From assembly GCA_037447655.1 (NCBI GenBank), contig JBBHKE010002887.1, positions 310,001 through 374,000 of the forward strand: a DNA stretch of 64,000 bases, read 5' to 3'. A program made the position numbers and the translations under genes. The notes under the pieces are model-generated. The model saw nothing but the letters and a program-made list of their open reading frames with translations. It searched no databases and was not told where the DNA came from. Each line of letters opens with the position of its first letter. Position 1 is the first letter of the stretch. Positions 22,026 through 33,200 of the stretch are shown here, in pieces. This DNA is from Zygnema cylindricum (taxonomy: Eukaryota > Streptophyta > Zygnematophyceae > Zygnematales > Zygnemataceae).

Positions 22026-23788
22026 GTGTATAACCCTCAGAGAGGATACCTTCAGACAGCCTGGAATATTCAGATTATAGAAGAGAGTCAATCTGTGGAT
22101 GTTTTTTGTATAGATGCAGTTGAAGTGAATAAGAAAATACAAGAGTATATCATTGTTGAGCAAGTACCTTTTACTCCATCTCCTTCTACTTCCTCTACCT
22201 CTCTTCCAAATGTCTTTGAGCCGTTAGATCCTACTTTGCGAGCTGCTCCTACCACTACACGCCCTCTGCGGAACACTAGGGGACCAACAGTTCTCGCGTC
22301 AAAGTTTCCGGGGGGAAGAAGACAAAGCAGCCGCCTTCGAGGCGATCGAGTGGAGAGTGTTTTTTCTGCAAGTATAGGGGAGCCACTTACTATTCAGGAA
22401 ACCTTTTCCGTTCGTGAAAAGGATCATTTGATCTCCCCTGCAAATGATGAGATAAAGTCAATTATGGAAGCCCAAACTTGGGAACTTGTGGAGCTCCCAC
22501 CGAACATGAAAGCTATCGGTTGTAAATGGGTCTTCAAATTAAAATTGAATCCTGATAATACAATTGAAAGATATCAAGCTAGACTGGTCGTAAGGGATTT
22601 AGTCAGGAGGGAATTGATTATGAAGAGACCTTCTCTCTTGTGGTTCGTTTTTTTACTGTGAGAGTTTTGCTGTCTCGTGCTGCAATAGAGGATATAGAAT
22701 TGCATTAGATGGACGTTAAGATTGCTTTCTTACATGGTGATTTGGAAGAAGGAATTTATATGAAGCAGCCTGAGATGTATGCAGAAAAAGGGAAATAAAA
22801 TCTGGTCTGTAAATTGTTGAAGTCCTTGTATGGTCTGAAACAGGCTCCGAGACAATGGAACGTGAAGTTAGATGATTTTTTAGCCAATCTTGGCTTTACC
22901 AGGATCAGTTCAGATCACTCAGTCTATGTAATGCAAGGTGAGGATGGAGTGATTTATGTGGCAGTATATGTAGATGATTTGCTCTTGATTAGCAAATCTA
23001 TCAATGAAATCAATAAAATATAATCAAATTTGAATTCTCAGTTTGAAATGAAGGACTTGGGTGAGGCTAAGTATATTCTAGGAATTCAGGTAGAAAGAGA
23101 TAGGAAACAGAGAATTATTTATCTAACTCTAAAAGAAGTAATCTGGAACATGCTAGAAAAGTTTGGTATGTCAGAAGCAACAGGAAGTGCCACCCCTATC
23201 GAATTCAGGTAGAAGTTGGAGGGTACGGAAACGGATGGTGGTGTTTTGGTTGATGATTTTTTGGATTCAAGGGAGGCAGATTCTATGTCCTCCATTCCTT
23301 AGAGGCAGATTGTCGGAAGCCTCATCTATTTCATGAACAGTACTCGTCCAGACATCGCAGCTGCAGTTGGAGCCCTGAGTCGAAGCCTGCAAAATTTGAG
23401 GAAGTCTGACTATGAGGCAGCAAAGAGAGTTCTTCACTATCTTGCAGGAACTCAAAATTTTAGACTCTCTCTCGGTGGAGAGGAAGTGAAAATTCATACA
23501 TGGAGCGATGCAAGCTACGAAGATATGTCCAACCAACGCTCCACCACTGGATACATTCTGAAAATCGGAAGTGGAACTTGCTGCTGGAGCAGCAAACTTC
23601 AGAAGGTAACAGCTCAGTCTACCATGGAGGCTGAGTACAAGGCTACCAGCTCGGCAGTTAAGGAGTTACTTTGGGTAAATTCTCTTCTCGAAAAGCTTAA
23701 CTTTATGCAATCTGAACCACAGATAGTATGGTGTGACAATCACGCAGCAATCGCTATTGCATCTAATCCCAGTCATCACTTTAAGAGT
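22026..23788 (+). pseudogene. Linker, RT and RNase H of C (to B1 insertion)
   Basis: A Pro/Ser/Thr-rich linker (22150-22300) precedes KWVFKLKLNPDNTIERYQARLV, LHxMDVKIAFLHGDLEEGIYMKQP, SLYGLKQAPRQWNVKLDDFL and the intact RT active site VYVDDLLLI (about 22960-22990). The C-terminal part has NSTRPDIAAAVGALSRSL, TWSDASYEDMSNQRSTTGY, AEYKATSSAVKELLW, CDNHAAIAIASNP and HHFKS. B1 is inserted immediately after this motif at 23788. Stops at about 22652, 22708, 22797, 23023, 23210 and 23299 and a frameshift near 22600 inactivate it. Confidence 0.9.
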
Positions 23789-24617
23789 TGTTGTTCTACA
23801 ACCACCGGTGCAGGTGGAGGAGCAGCAGTAGTAGTAGAAGTAGACATGATACACTCTCAGAAGCTATCAAGAATTCTACCAACCAGCTGTTCTTAAGTGC
23901 TCACCAATTCTTATACAAGCATCCTAGCCTCACAAAACTCTATCAGAATATAGAGTAGCATAAACACTGACAACTCCCAAAGTTTCAGCACAATTGACCC
24001 AACAACACTCAAGATATAATACTCAGAAGTTTCCCAAAAACTGTCTGCAGTTTTACTACTTGGAAGTCTGGATACATAAAAATGTTCTAAGTCCTAAGTC
24101 TTATACTTTCGGTGTTCTACCGCCGATAACAGTGTACCTGAGAGGTACGTCTAGAATCAACCCACCTACTGAGATCTACGTGTTCTTGATCGTGCAACCT
24201 AATCTATCATTGTACAGTCAATATTACTCAGAATCTATATTAAGTTATTGTACAAATACTTGTCGGCTAAGTCACTTGTGATACTCTTATGAATCTCGTC
24301 CGTTGACTAGATTCATATCAATCGCAGCTGCGTTGTCCCGTACCGGATCACATTTATATCACCCGCGGCTGCGGTGTCCTACACCAAATCATATCCAAGA
24401 TAGTAGCAGCTGCGTTGTCTGTACAGATCTTATCCAAAGTGACCGTAGCTGCGTTTTTCCTGTCTGTATCGCAGCTTCGCTGCTGCGCTGCTCTGCTGCT
24501 GCGCAGCTCTGCTGTATAGCAGCTGCGCTGCTCTTCCGTATAGCAGCTGCGCTGCTGTCTGTATAGTTGCTGCGCTGCTGCGCTGCTCTGAGACTGAGAG
24601 CTTTCCAAAAGACAACA
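23789..24617 (-). repeat. 3' LTR of B1
   Basis: The (+) strand starts TGTTGTTCTAC and ends AGACAACA (829 bp), followed by the complement of the purine tract. It contains the gag start codon and, at 24318-24598, a block of repeated CAGCTG/GCTGCG words. ORF-like runs in this block are low-complexity, not genes. Confidence 0.92.
24318..24598. repeat. CAGCTG/GCTGCG word-repeat block in family-3 LTR
   Basis: GCAGCTGCG-type palindromic words recur every 15-50 bp, then nearly continuously (for example CGCTGCTGCGCTGCTCTG). Three equivalents exist at about 35818-36095, 50021-50302 and 55187-55457. Repeat numbers differ slightly among them. They lie shortly downstream of the sense-strand LTR start, in the expected U3 region. 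Confidence 0.8.
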
Positions 24618-24712
24618 CTCCCCTAAAGCTTTAGACTCAGTATACCAGCGCAGCTGCGGTGATAAACTAGCGCAGTATCGCAGCATAGCAATATAGCAGT
24701 GCAACACTTCAA

Positions 24713-26220
24713 CTATTCACTTAATCCCACTGCTTCCCTACAATACTTCAGCTTAGGAGCAGGAAGAGCTTTAGTGAGCATATCAGCAATCATTTTTGCA
24801 TCTGGTAAGTAACACAATTTAATCAGTCTAGAGAACACTTTTTCTCTTACAAAGTGTAATCGTACATCGATGTGCTTGCTTTTGAAATGATGACTCGGGT
24901 TAGAAGCAATGGCAATGGCAGCCTGGTTATCACACCAGATCACCTGTGGACCAACTTGCATGTATCCTAGTTCTTGTAACATGGATTTTACCCATAAGAG
25001 TTCTTTGAGGGCCGAGCTTGCTGCCATATATTCCGACTCCATTGTCGACTGTGCTGTCACCTTTTGAAGTTTGCTGCTCCAGCAGCAAGTACCGTTCCCA
25101 ACTTGTAGAACGAATCCCGTGGTAGATTTCCGGCTTGGCATGTCGCCATAGCTTGCATCACTCCATGTTTGCAGCTTGACTTCTCCTCCGCCTAGTGTGA
25201 GTTTGAGGTCTTTAGTTCCGGCCAAATATTTTAAGACTCTCCTTGCTGCGTCAAAGTCAGATTTTCTCGGATTCTCTAGACTCCTACTCAATACCCCGAC
25301 TGCTGCAGCTATGTCAGGTCGGGTACAATTCATGAAGTATATTAAGCTTCCCACTATCTGTCTATAAGGTATTATTGTCATAGGATCATTCTCCCCTGAT
25401 TCTAAATACTCGCTAACAATGACACCTGGTTCTGTCTCTTTTCCCTCTAACTTCTGCCGAAACTCTATTGGAGTTAAACATCCTTTTGCCCCCCGCATTC
25501 CGTACTCATCTAACATGTTTCCAATAGCCTCTTTTTGAGTCAGTTTTATTAATTTTTTATTTCTGTCCCTCTCTACCTGGATACCCAAAATATATTTTGC
25601 CTCACCGAGGTCTTTCATCTCGAACCGTGAGTTTAGAGCAGTTTTGATTTTGTTAATTTCAGCCATTGATTTACTAATTAATAGCAAATCATCTACATAT
25701 ACTGCTATATACACTATCCCATTTTCACCCTTTAGAACGTAGACAGAGTGATTAGAACTTATCCTTTGAAATCCTAGACTAGTCAAGAATTCATCAAGCT
25801 TTATATTCCACTGTCTGGGGGCCAGTTTTAGAACGTACAAAGATTTTAGCAACTTGCATACTAAGTGCTCTTTTCCTGGTTCTACATACTTTTCAGGCTG
25901 CTCCATGTAAATGGTCTCTTCTAGTTCTCCATGCAAAAAGGCCGTTTTTACATCCATCTGATGAATTTCCATATCTTCTATAGCAGCTAGGGACAGCAAA
26001 ATCCTAACTGTTGGAAATCTTACAACCGGAGAAAATGTTTCTTCAAAATCGATTCCTTCCTTTTGATTGTACCCCTTCGCCACAAGTCTGGCCTTATAGC
26101 GTTCAATGGTGTTATCGAGATTTAACTTCACCTTGAATACCTATTTGCTGCCGATCGCTTTTCGGTCTGGAGGAAGGTCCACGAGCTCCCATGTTTGAGC
26201 CTCCATGATCGACTTCATTT
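24713..26220 (-). pseudogene. RT and RNase H of B1
   Basis: A 472-codon open stretch (24713-26131) carries NTIERYKARLVAKGYNQKE, IHQMDVKTAFLHGELEETIYM, LAPRQWNIKLDEFL, VYVDDLLLI (about 25680-25705), NCTRPDIAAAVGVLSRSLEN, TWSDASYGDMPSRKSTTGF, SEYMAASSALKELLW, CDNQAAIAIASNPSHHFKSKH and the end SRLIKLCYLPDAKMIADMLTK, ending GLSE at 24713. All RT and RNase H catalytic residues are visible. Upstream, a TGG-to-TAG change at about 26140 separates it from the linker, so the polyprotein is interrupted although this half is intact. Confidence 0.93.
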
Positions 26221-26234
26221 CGTCGTTTGCCGCC

Positions 26235-26824
26235 TCAATCCAGTGATTCCGCTCTGGTGATGAGAAAGCTTCTTGGATGGTCAAGGGCTCCCCTGAGACT
26301 GTCGAGTAGGCAAAGTGAGAGCTTGCTTGCAGGAGCCTGCTTGATCTTCTTCCCCCCGGAAATTCTGAGGCTTAGATCGTCGGATCCCGCGCATTGCGCT
26401 GATTGCGCTGGTTGCGATCCTTGTCTTGCTGATTGCGCTGGTTGCGATCCGTGTGTTCGTGATTGCTCTGGTTGCGTTCCGTCTGTATTGACTGCTCTTG
26501 GTCCGTCTGGACCCGAAGTTGGTGATGAAGTTGGAGGGAGTCTGATTCCTGAGTCATTACCGGAGTTTGTGGAATCTGCAGGACAATTTCCTGCATGCAA
26601 TCTAAGATGACATACTCCTGTACTTTCTGTTGCCTTTGCTGCTCTGTCATTAGAAATAAATCTATGGAGTCTAGTTCATCCTTAACAATGATGTTTCTAG
26701 CTACAACTATTTTCTGCCTTTCAAACACAAAGACTCTATAACCTTTCGAGTGATCATCATATCCTAACAGAATACCCGGTAATCCCTTCGGTTCCATTTT
26801 CCATCTATTTGTAGACGTATCCAA
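26235..26824 (-). pseudogene. Integrase C-terminus and Gln/Asn-rich linker of B1
   Basis: The (-) strand encodes TNRWKMEPKGLPGILLGYDDHSKGYRVFVFE, the copia integrase C-terminal GY region, then a long polar linker dominated by TDRNQRNQQD-type repeats before SxxPGGRRSSR. A frameshift near 26380 separates the two open stretches. The repeat part (about 26392-26500) comes from tandem 9-27 bp DNA repeats and differs in copy number from B2. A TAA at about 26834 (CAG to TAA region, GS-stop-CFILD) breaks the link to the integrase core. Confidence 0.87.
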
Positions 26825-26833
26825 TATAAAGCA

Positions 26834-28285
26834 TTAACTACCAAAGACCTTGAAATGGCTAACATCTGGTTTGCTACCCGTCCAGATTTCGTAAGGAGTT
26901 GTTTCTACCGATCTTGATCCTATCCTATTTTTAATATAAACTGCACAATTTAGAGCCTCAGCCCAGAATTTCGGATCCACACCTTTATCGGCGAGCATAG
27001 ATCTAGAGCTTTCCGTGAGAGTTCTATTCAGCCGTTCCGACACCCCATTTTGTTCCGGTGAATATGGAACAGTCAGTAGATGACTAATGCCTTCCTCGAG
27101 TAAAAAGGTTTCAAACTCTTTTGATGTATATTCACCACCATTGTCCGATCTGAGCTGCAAAATAGATTGATTATGAAGTTTTTCAGCCCATGCTTTATAG
27201 TGTTTGAAGTGACCAAACACTTCACTCTTCTCCTTCATGAAGTAAACTTTTGTAAACCGTGAGAAATCATCTGTGAAGGTGACCATATATTTCATTCCTC
27301 CGGCAGAAGGAACCTTCGCCGGACCAAAGACATCCGAATGAATTTGTTGTAAAAGTTTGGTCGACCGATGCTCAGACTCGTTAGGAAATGGCAATCTGTG
27401 GATTTTGCCTAAAGCGCAACCATCGCAAGTTTTGACCGGCCCATCTGTGATTGATACACCCTCTATCTTTCCAGCAACAACCATTTTTTTCAAACTATCA
27501 TAGTTGACATGGCCTAATCTTTTATGCCACAACTCATCTGAGTGCAAAACACCGGAGTACAAAACATCATTTTCTTTTGTATTAGCCATATCCATGCGAT
27601 ACATCTTGCTACTATCTCTAGTACCTGTAACCGCAACCTTGCCGTTTTTGCTAACAACCTGCCGACCATTTTTCAAACTGACCTCAAAGCCTTTACTCTC
27701 AACCAACGACGTAGAAAACAGATTTTTCTTAAAGTCATGCACAAATAAGACATTGTGAAGAGTCCTTTCAATTCGTTTTCCATCCACATCAACTAGCAAG
27801 GACACATCACCCATTGCACGAGTTTGGACACTCATTCCACAAGCATAATAAATATTTTTCTCCAGCGTTGCTTTCAGATTTTTGAAGATGGCCTTGTTCC
27901 AACACATATGCGCTGACGCTCCTGTATCCATAATCCATCCAGGGTCCTTTGCGCTTTCCATTGCTGCCGCCATAGCGAATAGATCCGTGTCGTCCTCCTC
28001 AGAAAATGTCAGAGTTTCGTCTTCGAGTGATGAAGAAGCTGAAAACAGTGCATTTCCACGAGGTGTAGGCCTCGTGAAGTTTTTGTAAAACTGACTTTGT
28101 TGCCATCCTAGCCTGTATAAACCTGTATCGTTAGCTTGTTTAAGTTTAGGACAGAATTTGTATCCATGACCTCTCTCACTACAATAAAAACATGCATTGT
28201 TGGATTTTCTATTTCCCCCCAGATTAAACTGTCTCAATTGGGTAAACTGATTACTTTTGCTGATTAAATTGACCTTTCTTTCCAA
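26834..28285 (-). pseudogene. Zinc knuckle, protease and integrase of B1
   Basis: A 483-codon open stretch. The CCHC knuckle CFYCSERGHGYKFC is near residues 33-46. The protease site WIMDTGASAHMC is near 117-128 (DTG intact). Pre-integrase HKRLGHVNYDSL and CDGCALGKIHRLPFP follow. Integrase shows HSDVFGP, LRSDNGGEYTS and EQNGVSERLNRTL, so D, D and E are all present. It ends in FKVFGS just before a stop at 26834. A 1-base insertion near 28255 puts it out of frame with gag. Apart from this, the enzymes look undamaged. Confidence 0.92.
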
Positions 28286-28931
28286 AGTCCGAATTAAAAG
28301 CCTCTACTTGCTCAACATTGAGAATATTAGATGTAGCTTCCTCCTCTAGTAAAATATTGATTGCTAATTGTAAAGTCCAGCTAGCTTTATCTTTCTGTTT
28401 GAGCATGTTAGATGCTCGTTTCATACTACGAGGGAGACCCCGCATGAGCAATGCTGCCTGTTGAAACTGAGGAAACACCCCACCGGCACAAGCATGTGCA
28501 TCTACAAGAATACGAAATTTGTTAGAATATTCAGCCATTGTACCGCCAGTGTACTTATAGTCCCAAATTTTTCCAGCCAATAGAAGTTCTTCCTGAACAT
28601 TAGCCTTTTCATAATCACTTTTAATGGATTTCCAGATATCAATAGCTTTTTTCATTTTTATCCGAGACATAGCTAAGTCCTCAGATATACAAAATTTCAA
28701 AATAGAACGAGCCTGCGTATTTTTCTTAGACCATGACGGATCAGATTCATCCAAAGAACCATCCAATATATCCAAAAGATTGACATTTTCAAAATGTGTC
28801 TCCACCATATCCGCCCAGTAAACATACTTATCCCCGCAAAAGATAGGAATTCTTGATGACAGGCCCATAACCTGTTGTTTTACAACCACCGGTGTAGGTG
28901 GAGGAGCAGCAGTAGTAGTAGAAGTAGACAT
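28251..28931 (-). pseudogene. Gag of B1
   Basis: The start codon ATG (28929-28931) is inside the 5' LTR and opens MSTSTTTAAPPPTPVVV. It crosses the LTR end, then the primer-binding site (QQVMGLSSRIPIF). Helical gag follows: YVYWADMVETHFENVNLLDIL, AMSRIKMKKAIDIWKSIKSDYEKANVQEELLLAG, KYTGGTMAEYSNKFRILVDAHA, LLMRGLPRSMKRASNML. The frame is open for 226 codons and then shifts by one base relative to the zinc-knuckle frame near 28255. The same site in B2 lacks the extra base. Confidence 0.92.
28858..28872 (-). other. Primer-binding site of B1
   Basis: The (-) strand GGTTATGGGCCTGTC follows the LTR directly. The first 11 nt match the initiator tRNA-Met complement (nucleotides 29-39 of the tRNA), and the ATG is in the gag frame. 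Confidence 0.75.
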
Positions 28932-29194
28932 GATACACTCTCAGAAGCTATCAAGAATTCTACCAACCAGCTGTTCTTAAGTCCTCACCAATTCTTATAC
29001 AAGCATCCAAGCCTCACAAAACTCTATTAGAATATAGAGTAGCATAAACACTAACAACTCCCAAAGTTTCAGCACAATTGACCCAACAACACTCAAGATA
29101 TAATACTCAGAAGTTTCCCAAAAACTGTCTGCAGTTTTACTACTTGGAAGTCTGGATACATAAAAATGTTCTAAGTCCTAAGTCTTATACTTTC
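28873..29194 (-). repeat. 5' LTR of B1, internal-side part
   Basis: (+) strand TGTTGTTTTACAACC to the A1 insertion at TATACTTTC. The remainder is 35606-36125. Confidence 0.92.
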
Positions 29195-30228
29195 TGCAAT
29201 TTTGTGTCCTCCATTGGACTACAGAATACAGGAAGCCTCTAGATAGTATTTAACTAACCCACTTCAAGCCAAAACCACTGCTGCCCAAGAAGGCAATCTG
29301 ACAATTTGACTGCACCCCTGTGTAGCCTGGACTCCCCTGAGTCCGTAGAAAAAAGAATCACTGAAAAAGGCCAACCAGGCGATTAGTTATGAGGCAGTAA
29401 AAATGCCAATTTGTACAAACTCTCAAAGGGAGAGGTGACCACCTACCAAAATTTTCTAAGTCCTGATTCTCTCTAATAACTCCTATCTACTGAAGTACGG
29501 ACCAATCAGATTACTGTATCGTACAAAAAAGTACTACTGCCGATGTACCTTTTGTACGGCCTATGTACGACAAGGCTATTAAGTGGACGCGTTTCCGCTT
29601 TTCACTCGTCCGTACGTTCCTCGGAATTCCTATGACCGAATGTCATCTCTCCACGTGGCTCCAGGTCATGCCACGTCACAAAACGCCAAAGTGACCACTC
29701 CGGGATTTCGGCGATGATGTGCGCCGTTGGATTTTATGCGAAACGCAATCTTAGCCGTAATAAATACTTGTGCGATATTTGTTCCGATGTCGAAATAAAA
29801 TGCGCGGTATCCGTTTTGAATTAGCGTCGTACGACGTACTATATAAAACTGAATCTATGTGCGTCGTATACAGTTCCAGTTAAATGGATTTAATTCTTCC
29901 TAACTAAATATATATCTATCACATACCATAGCACTTAGCATTGGTCCTAGTCTATTAGGATAAAGCTGACCGCTACCGGTCAACTTGACGAACCGTAGGT
30001 ACCGGGATCAAATCTCTGGTCCGTCAAGTATATTTTTAGTAACCTACTAAAAATAGCTGTCTGTTGAACTAAAGGCAGCCATGGATCAACCTCTCTCTCT
30101 TACCTTCAGTGACTACAACAAGTATGGAAGCTAGAGAGCGGAGGTGGAGGCAGGCTGTCCGTCCTTTTACCTTTTATTAAAACATATTTAAACCTAGAAA
30201 ATACTATAAAAATCTATAAATTTCAACA
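29195..30228 (-). repeat. 3' LTR of A1
   Basis: 1034 bp, (+) strand ends TGCAATTTTG and TTTCAACA. It contains a second copy of the gag start ATG (codons ATGGAGGACACA on the sense strand), GTAC-rich palindromes at 29513-29575, G-boxes CCACGTGGC and CCACGTCAC near 29651-29676, and TGTACAAAT where relatives have a TATA box. Confidence 0.97.
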
Positions 30229-30241
30229 CTCCCCTTATTTT
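30229..30241 (-). other. Polypurine tract of A1
   Basis: The sense strand AAAATAAGGGGAG lies immediately before the 3' LTR and overlaps nothing but the trailer after the stop codon. It is the plus-strand primer site. Confidence 0.9.
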
Positions 30242-33200
30242 CTAGTCTAATTTTAATTTTTCTTTCAACCCACATTTTTCCCGACAATATTTTAGTTTAG
30301 GAGAGGGCACAGGTTTGGTCATCATGTCAGCCACCATTTCTTCATCAGGTCTATACACAAGATTTAAAATTTTGTTTTCAACTTTTTCTCTTACGAAGCT
30401 TAATCTTATGTCCATATGTTTTGCTTTGAAATGATGTTTTGGATTGGCTGCGATTGCGATTGCAGCTTGATTATCGCAAAAGATTTCATGCACTCCCTCC
30501 TTCATATATCCCAGTTCTTGCAATAATGACTTCACCCACATTAGTTCTTTCACAGCAGAACAAGACGCCATATACTCAGCCTCCATAGTAGACTGAGCAA
30601 CCACCTTTTGTTGCTTACTGCTCCAACAGCAAGCACCTTCCCCAACATACAACACATACCCAGAAGTGCATCGTCTCATAGGTGCGTCCCCATAACTGGC
30701 ATCACTCCAAGTAGTGATGTCAGTGTGCTCCCCTCCCAAATGCAACCATAACTCTCTAGTTCCCACCAGATATCTCATGACTCTCTTGGCTGCCTCCCAA
30801 TCCCTCTTCCTAGGATCATTAAGACTTCTACTGAGTACACCAACTGCCGCCGCTATGTCCGGCCTGGTACAGTTCATAAAATAGATTAAGCTTCCTACGA
30901 CCTGTCTATAAGGGATAGACTTCATGAACTCTCTCTCCTCTGGACTCATCTGATCGTCTAAGATCATCACTCCTCCTTCTACACTCCCATCACTTCCTTT
31001 TTTCAAGTCCATGGGAGTGGTACAACTGTTAGCATTTTCCATCTGGAATTTCTCAAGCATATTACCTATTGCTTCTTTCTGAGTAAGTCTGATAATCTTC
31101 TTCCCCCTATCTCTCTCCATTTGGATCCCCAAAATATATTTTGCCTCCCCTAAATCCTTCATATCAAATCTGCCCCTAAGATCTTTCTTTAGCCTATTGA
31201 TATTCTCTAAAGACTTACTTAACACAAGCAGATCATCCACATAAATTGCAATAAAAATGACACCATTCTCATCTTCAAACATATAGATAGAATGGTCAGA
31301 GCTGATCCGGATGTATCCTAGATCGGTGAGAAACTCATCTAGTTTCTTATTCCACTGTCGGGGAGCCTGTTTCAGTCCATATAAGGACTTTATGAGCCTG
31401 CACACTTTGCTCTCTTCTCCTTCTTCCACAAACCCCTCGGGTTGCCTCATAAAAATTTCTTCCTCTAACTCACCATTAAGAAAAGCAGTCTTAATATCCA
31501 TCTGGTGAATTTCCATGTCTTCCGCTGCGGCCAAACTGAGGAGAATCCTTACAGATGGGAACCGAACAACTGGAGCAAAGGTCTCCTCATAGTCAATCCC
31601 CTCTTTTTGGGTGAACCCCTTCGCTACCAATCGAGCCTTATACCTCTCAATTGTATTATCTGGGTTCAGTTTTAGTTTAAATACCCATTTACATCCAATA
31701 GGTTTTCTGTCTGGAGGGCAATCCGCTAGTTCCCAAGTATTTGCTTCCATGATAGAAGCCATCTCATCATTTATGGCCCTAATCCATCTTTCTTTCTCTG
31801 GACTATTCACTGCCTCTAAGTAAGACTGAGGCTCATCTGGGTGAGATAGCTTAGTTACCTTATGGGCAGCTTGTTTTTCCTGTATCCTTTTGCTGCTCCT
31901 CCTTCCTCCCTCAAACTCCGAAGCTGGAATGGATGGAAGTCTTGGATTTCTTCTCACTGTCTCATCGGCTCCCCTGTCCATAAAAACCGTATCTTGTCCC
32001 GCTTCTTCCATCTCCTCGAAGTCCATAGGAGTATGTGAGGTTTCTGGTGAGTCTCCTGTATCTTCGATCTCCCCTGAATCTGTAATCACAGTTTCACTCA
32101 TGTCTTTTTCGGGAACGACTGAGTTCTCCTCATTTTCGGACTCAAATCTGATCCTTATCTTTTTTGTGTATTTGAAGGGGTCAAATGACTTCCCTTCATC
32201 CATGACAACTAAGTGTTTGACCAGAATGATATCTTTCTTTGCTAAGTCATAGACTCTATATCCCTTAACATCCTCATTATATCCCACAAAGTATCCAGGT
32301 TTTCCCTTAGCATCTAGTTTCCAGTTTTTCCTATCCGTGTCAAGACTGTAAACTTGGCTACCAAATACTTTAAGGTGTGAGATATCTGGTTTCCTTCCAA
32401 CCCATCTCTCATAAGGTGTCACTTCCTTTACAGCTGAGGAAAGGACTCTATTTTTAATATAGTTTGCACAGTTCATTGCTTCTGCCCAAAATCTCTTTCC
32501 TATTTTCTTGTCTGCCAACATACTGCATGCACTATCTCCTAGTGTTCGATTCAACCTCTCAGCTACCCCATTTTGTTCCGGGTTATATGGTACAGTTTTC
32601 TGGTGCTGCACTCCCTCATCTCTCAAATATTCCTCAAACTCGTTAGAGGTATATTCCCCCCCATTATCACTCCTTATCCTCTTAATGGGGGTTTCATGCA
32701 ACTTCTCACTCCAAGCTTTATATTCTTTGAAGTAAGTTGACGCTTCAGACTTTGTTTTCAGAAAGTAGACTCTATAGTATCTAGACCAGTCATCAGTTAT
32801 TGTCATCATAAACCTTTTTCCTCCAACCGAAGGTACTTTTGCAGGCCCCCAAATATCTGTGTGGACTAAATCTAATACTTTCTCACCTCTATATGTGGCG
32901 GCTTTGGGAAAGGGAAGTCTGTGAGCCTTACCTTGAGCACAACCACTACAATCATCCATCATTTCATTATCCCCAAACTGAATGCCATCTACTACCCCAA
33001 GCTTTTTCATTTCCCTTAACCTATCAAAATGTACATGCCCCACTCGCTTATGCCAAATCATCATCTTAGGAACACCAACATAGTAAGCATTCTTCTTTTC
33101 ATTACTCAAGTTAAGCCTAAACATTCCTTGGCTACCCTTATCTGCTGTGAAGTAAACTTCATCCCCATACTTAGCTGTAAAGACTCCCTTTCTGGTGAAG

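Noticed and set aside
24354-24707. Ala/Gln/Ser-rich frames of 60-147 codons in the B LTRs (also near 35854, 50054 and 55169)
   Set aside because: They arise from the CAGCTG/GCTGCG repeat in the LTR and occur in several frames on both strands, so they are not proteins.
26227-26610. Cys/Asp-rich (+) frame CADCAGCDPC (also 52000-52392)
   Set aside because: Complement of the NQRNQ repeat linker of family-3 pol. The periodicity is that of the DNA repeat.
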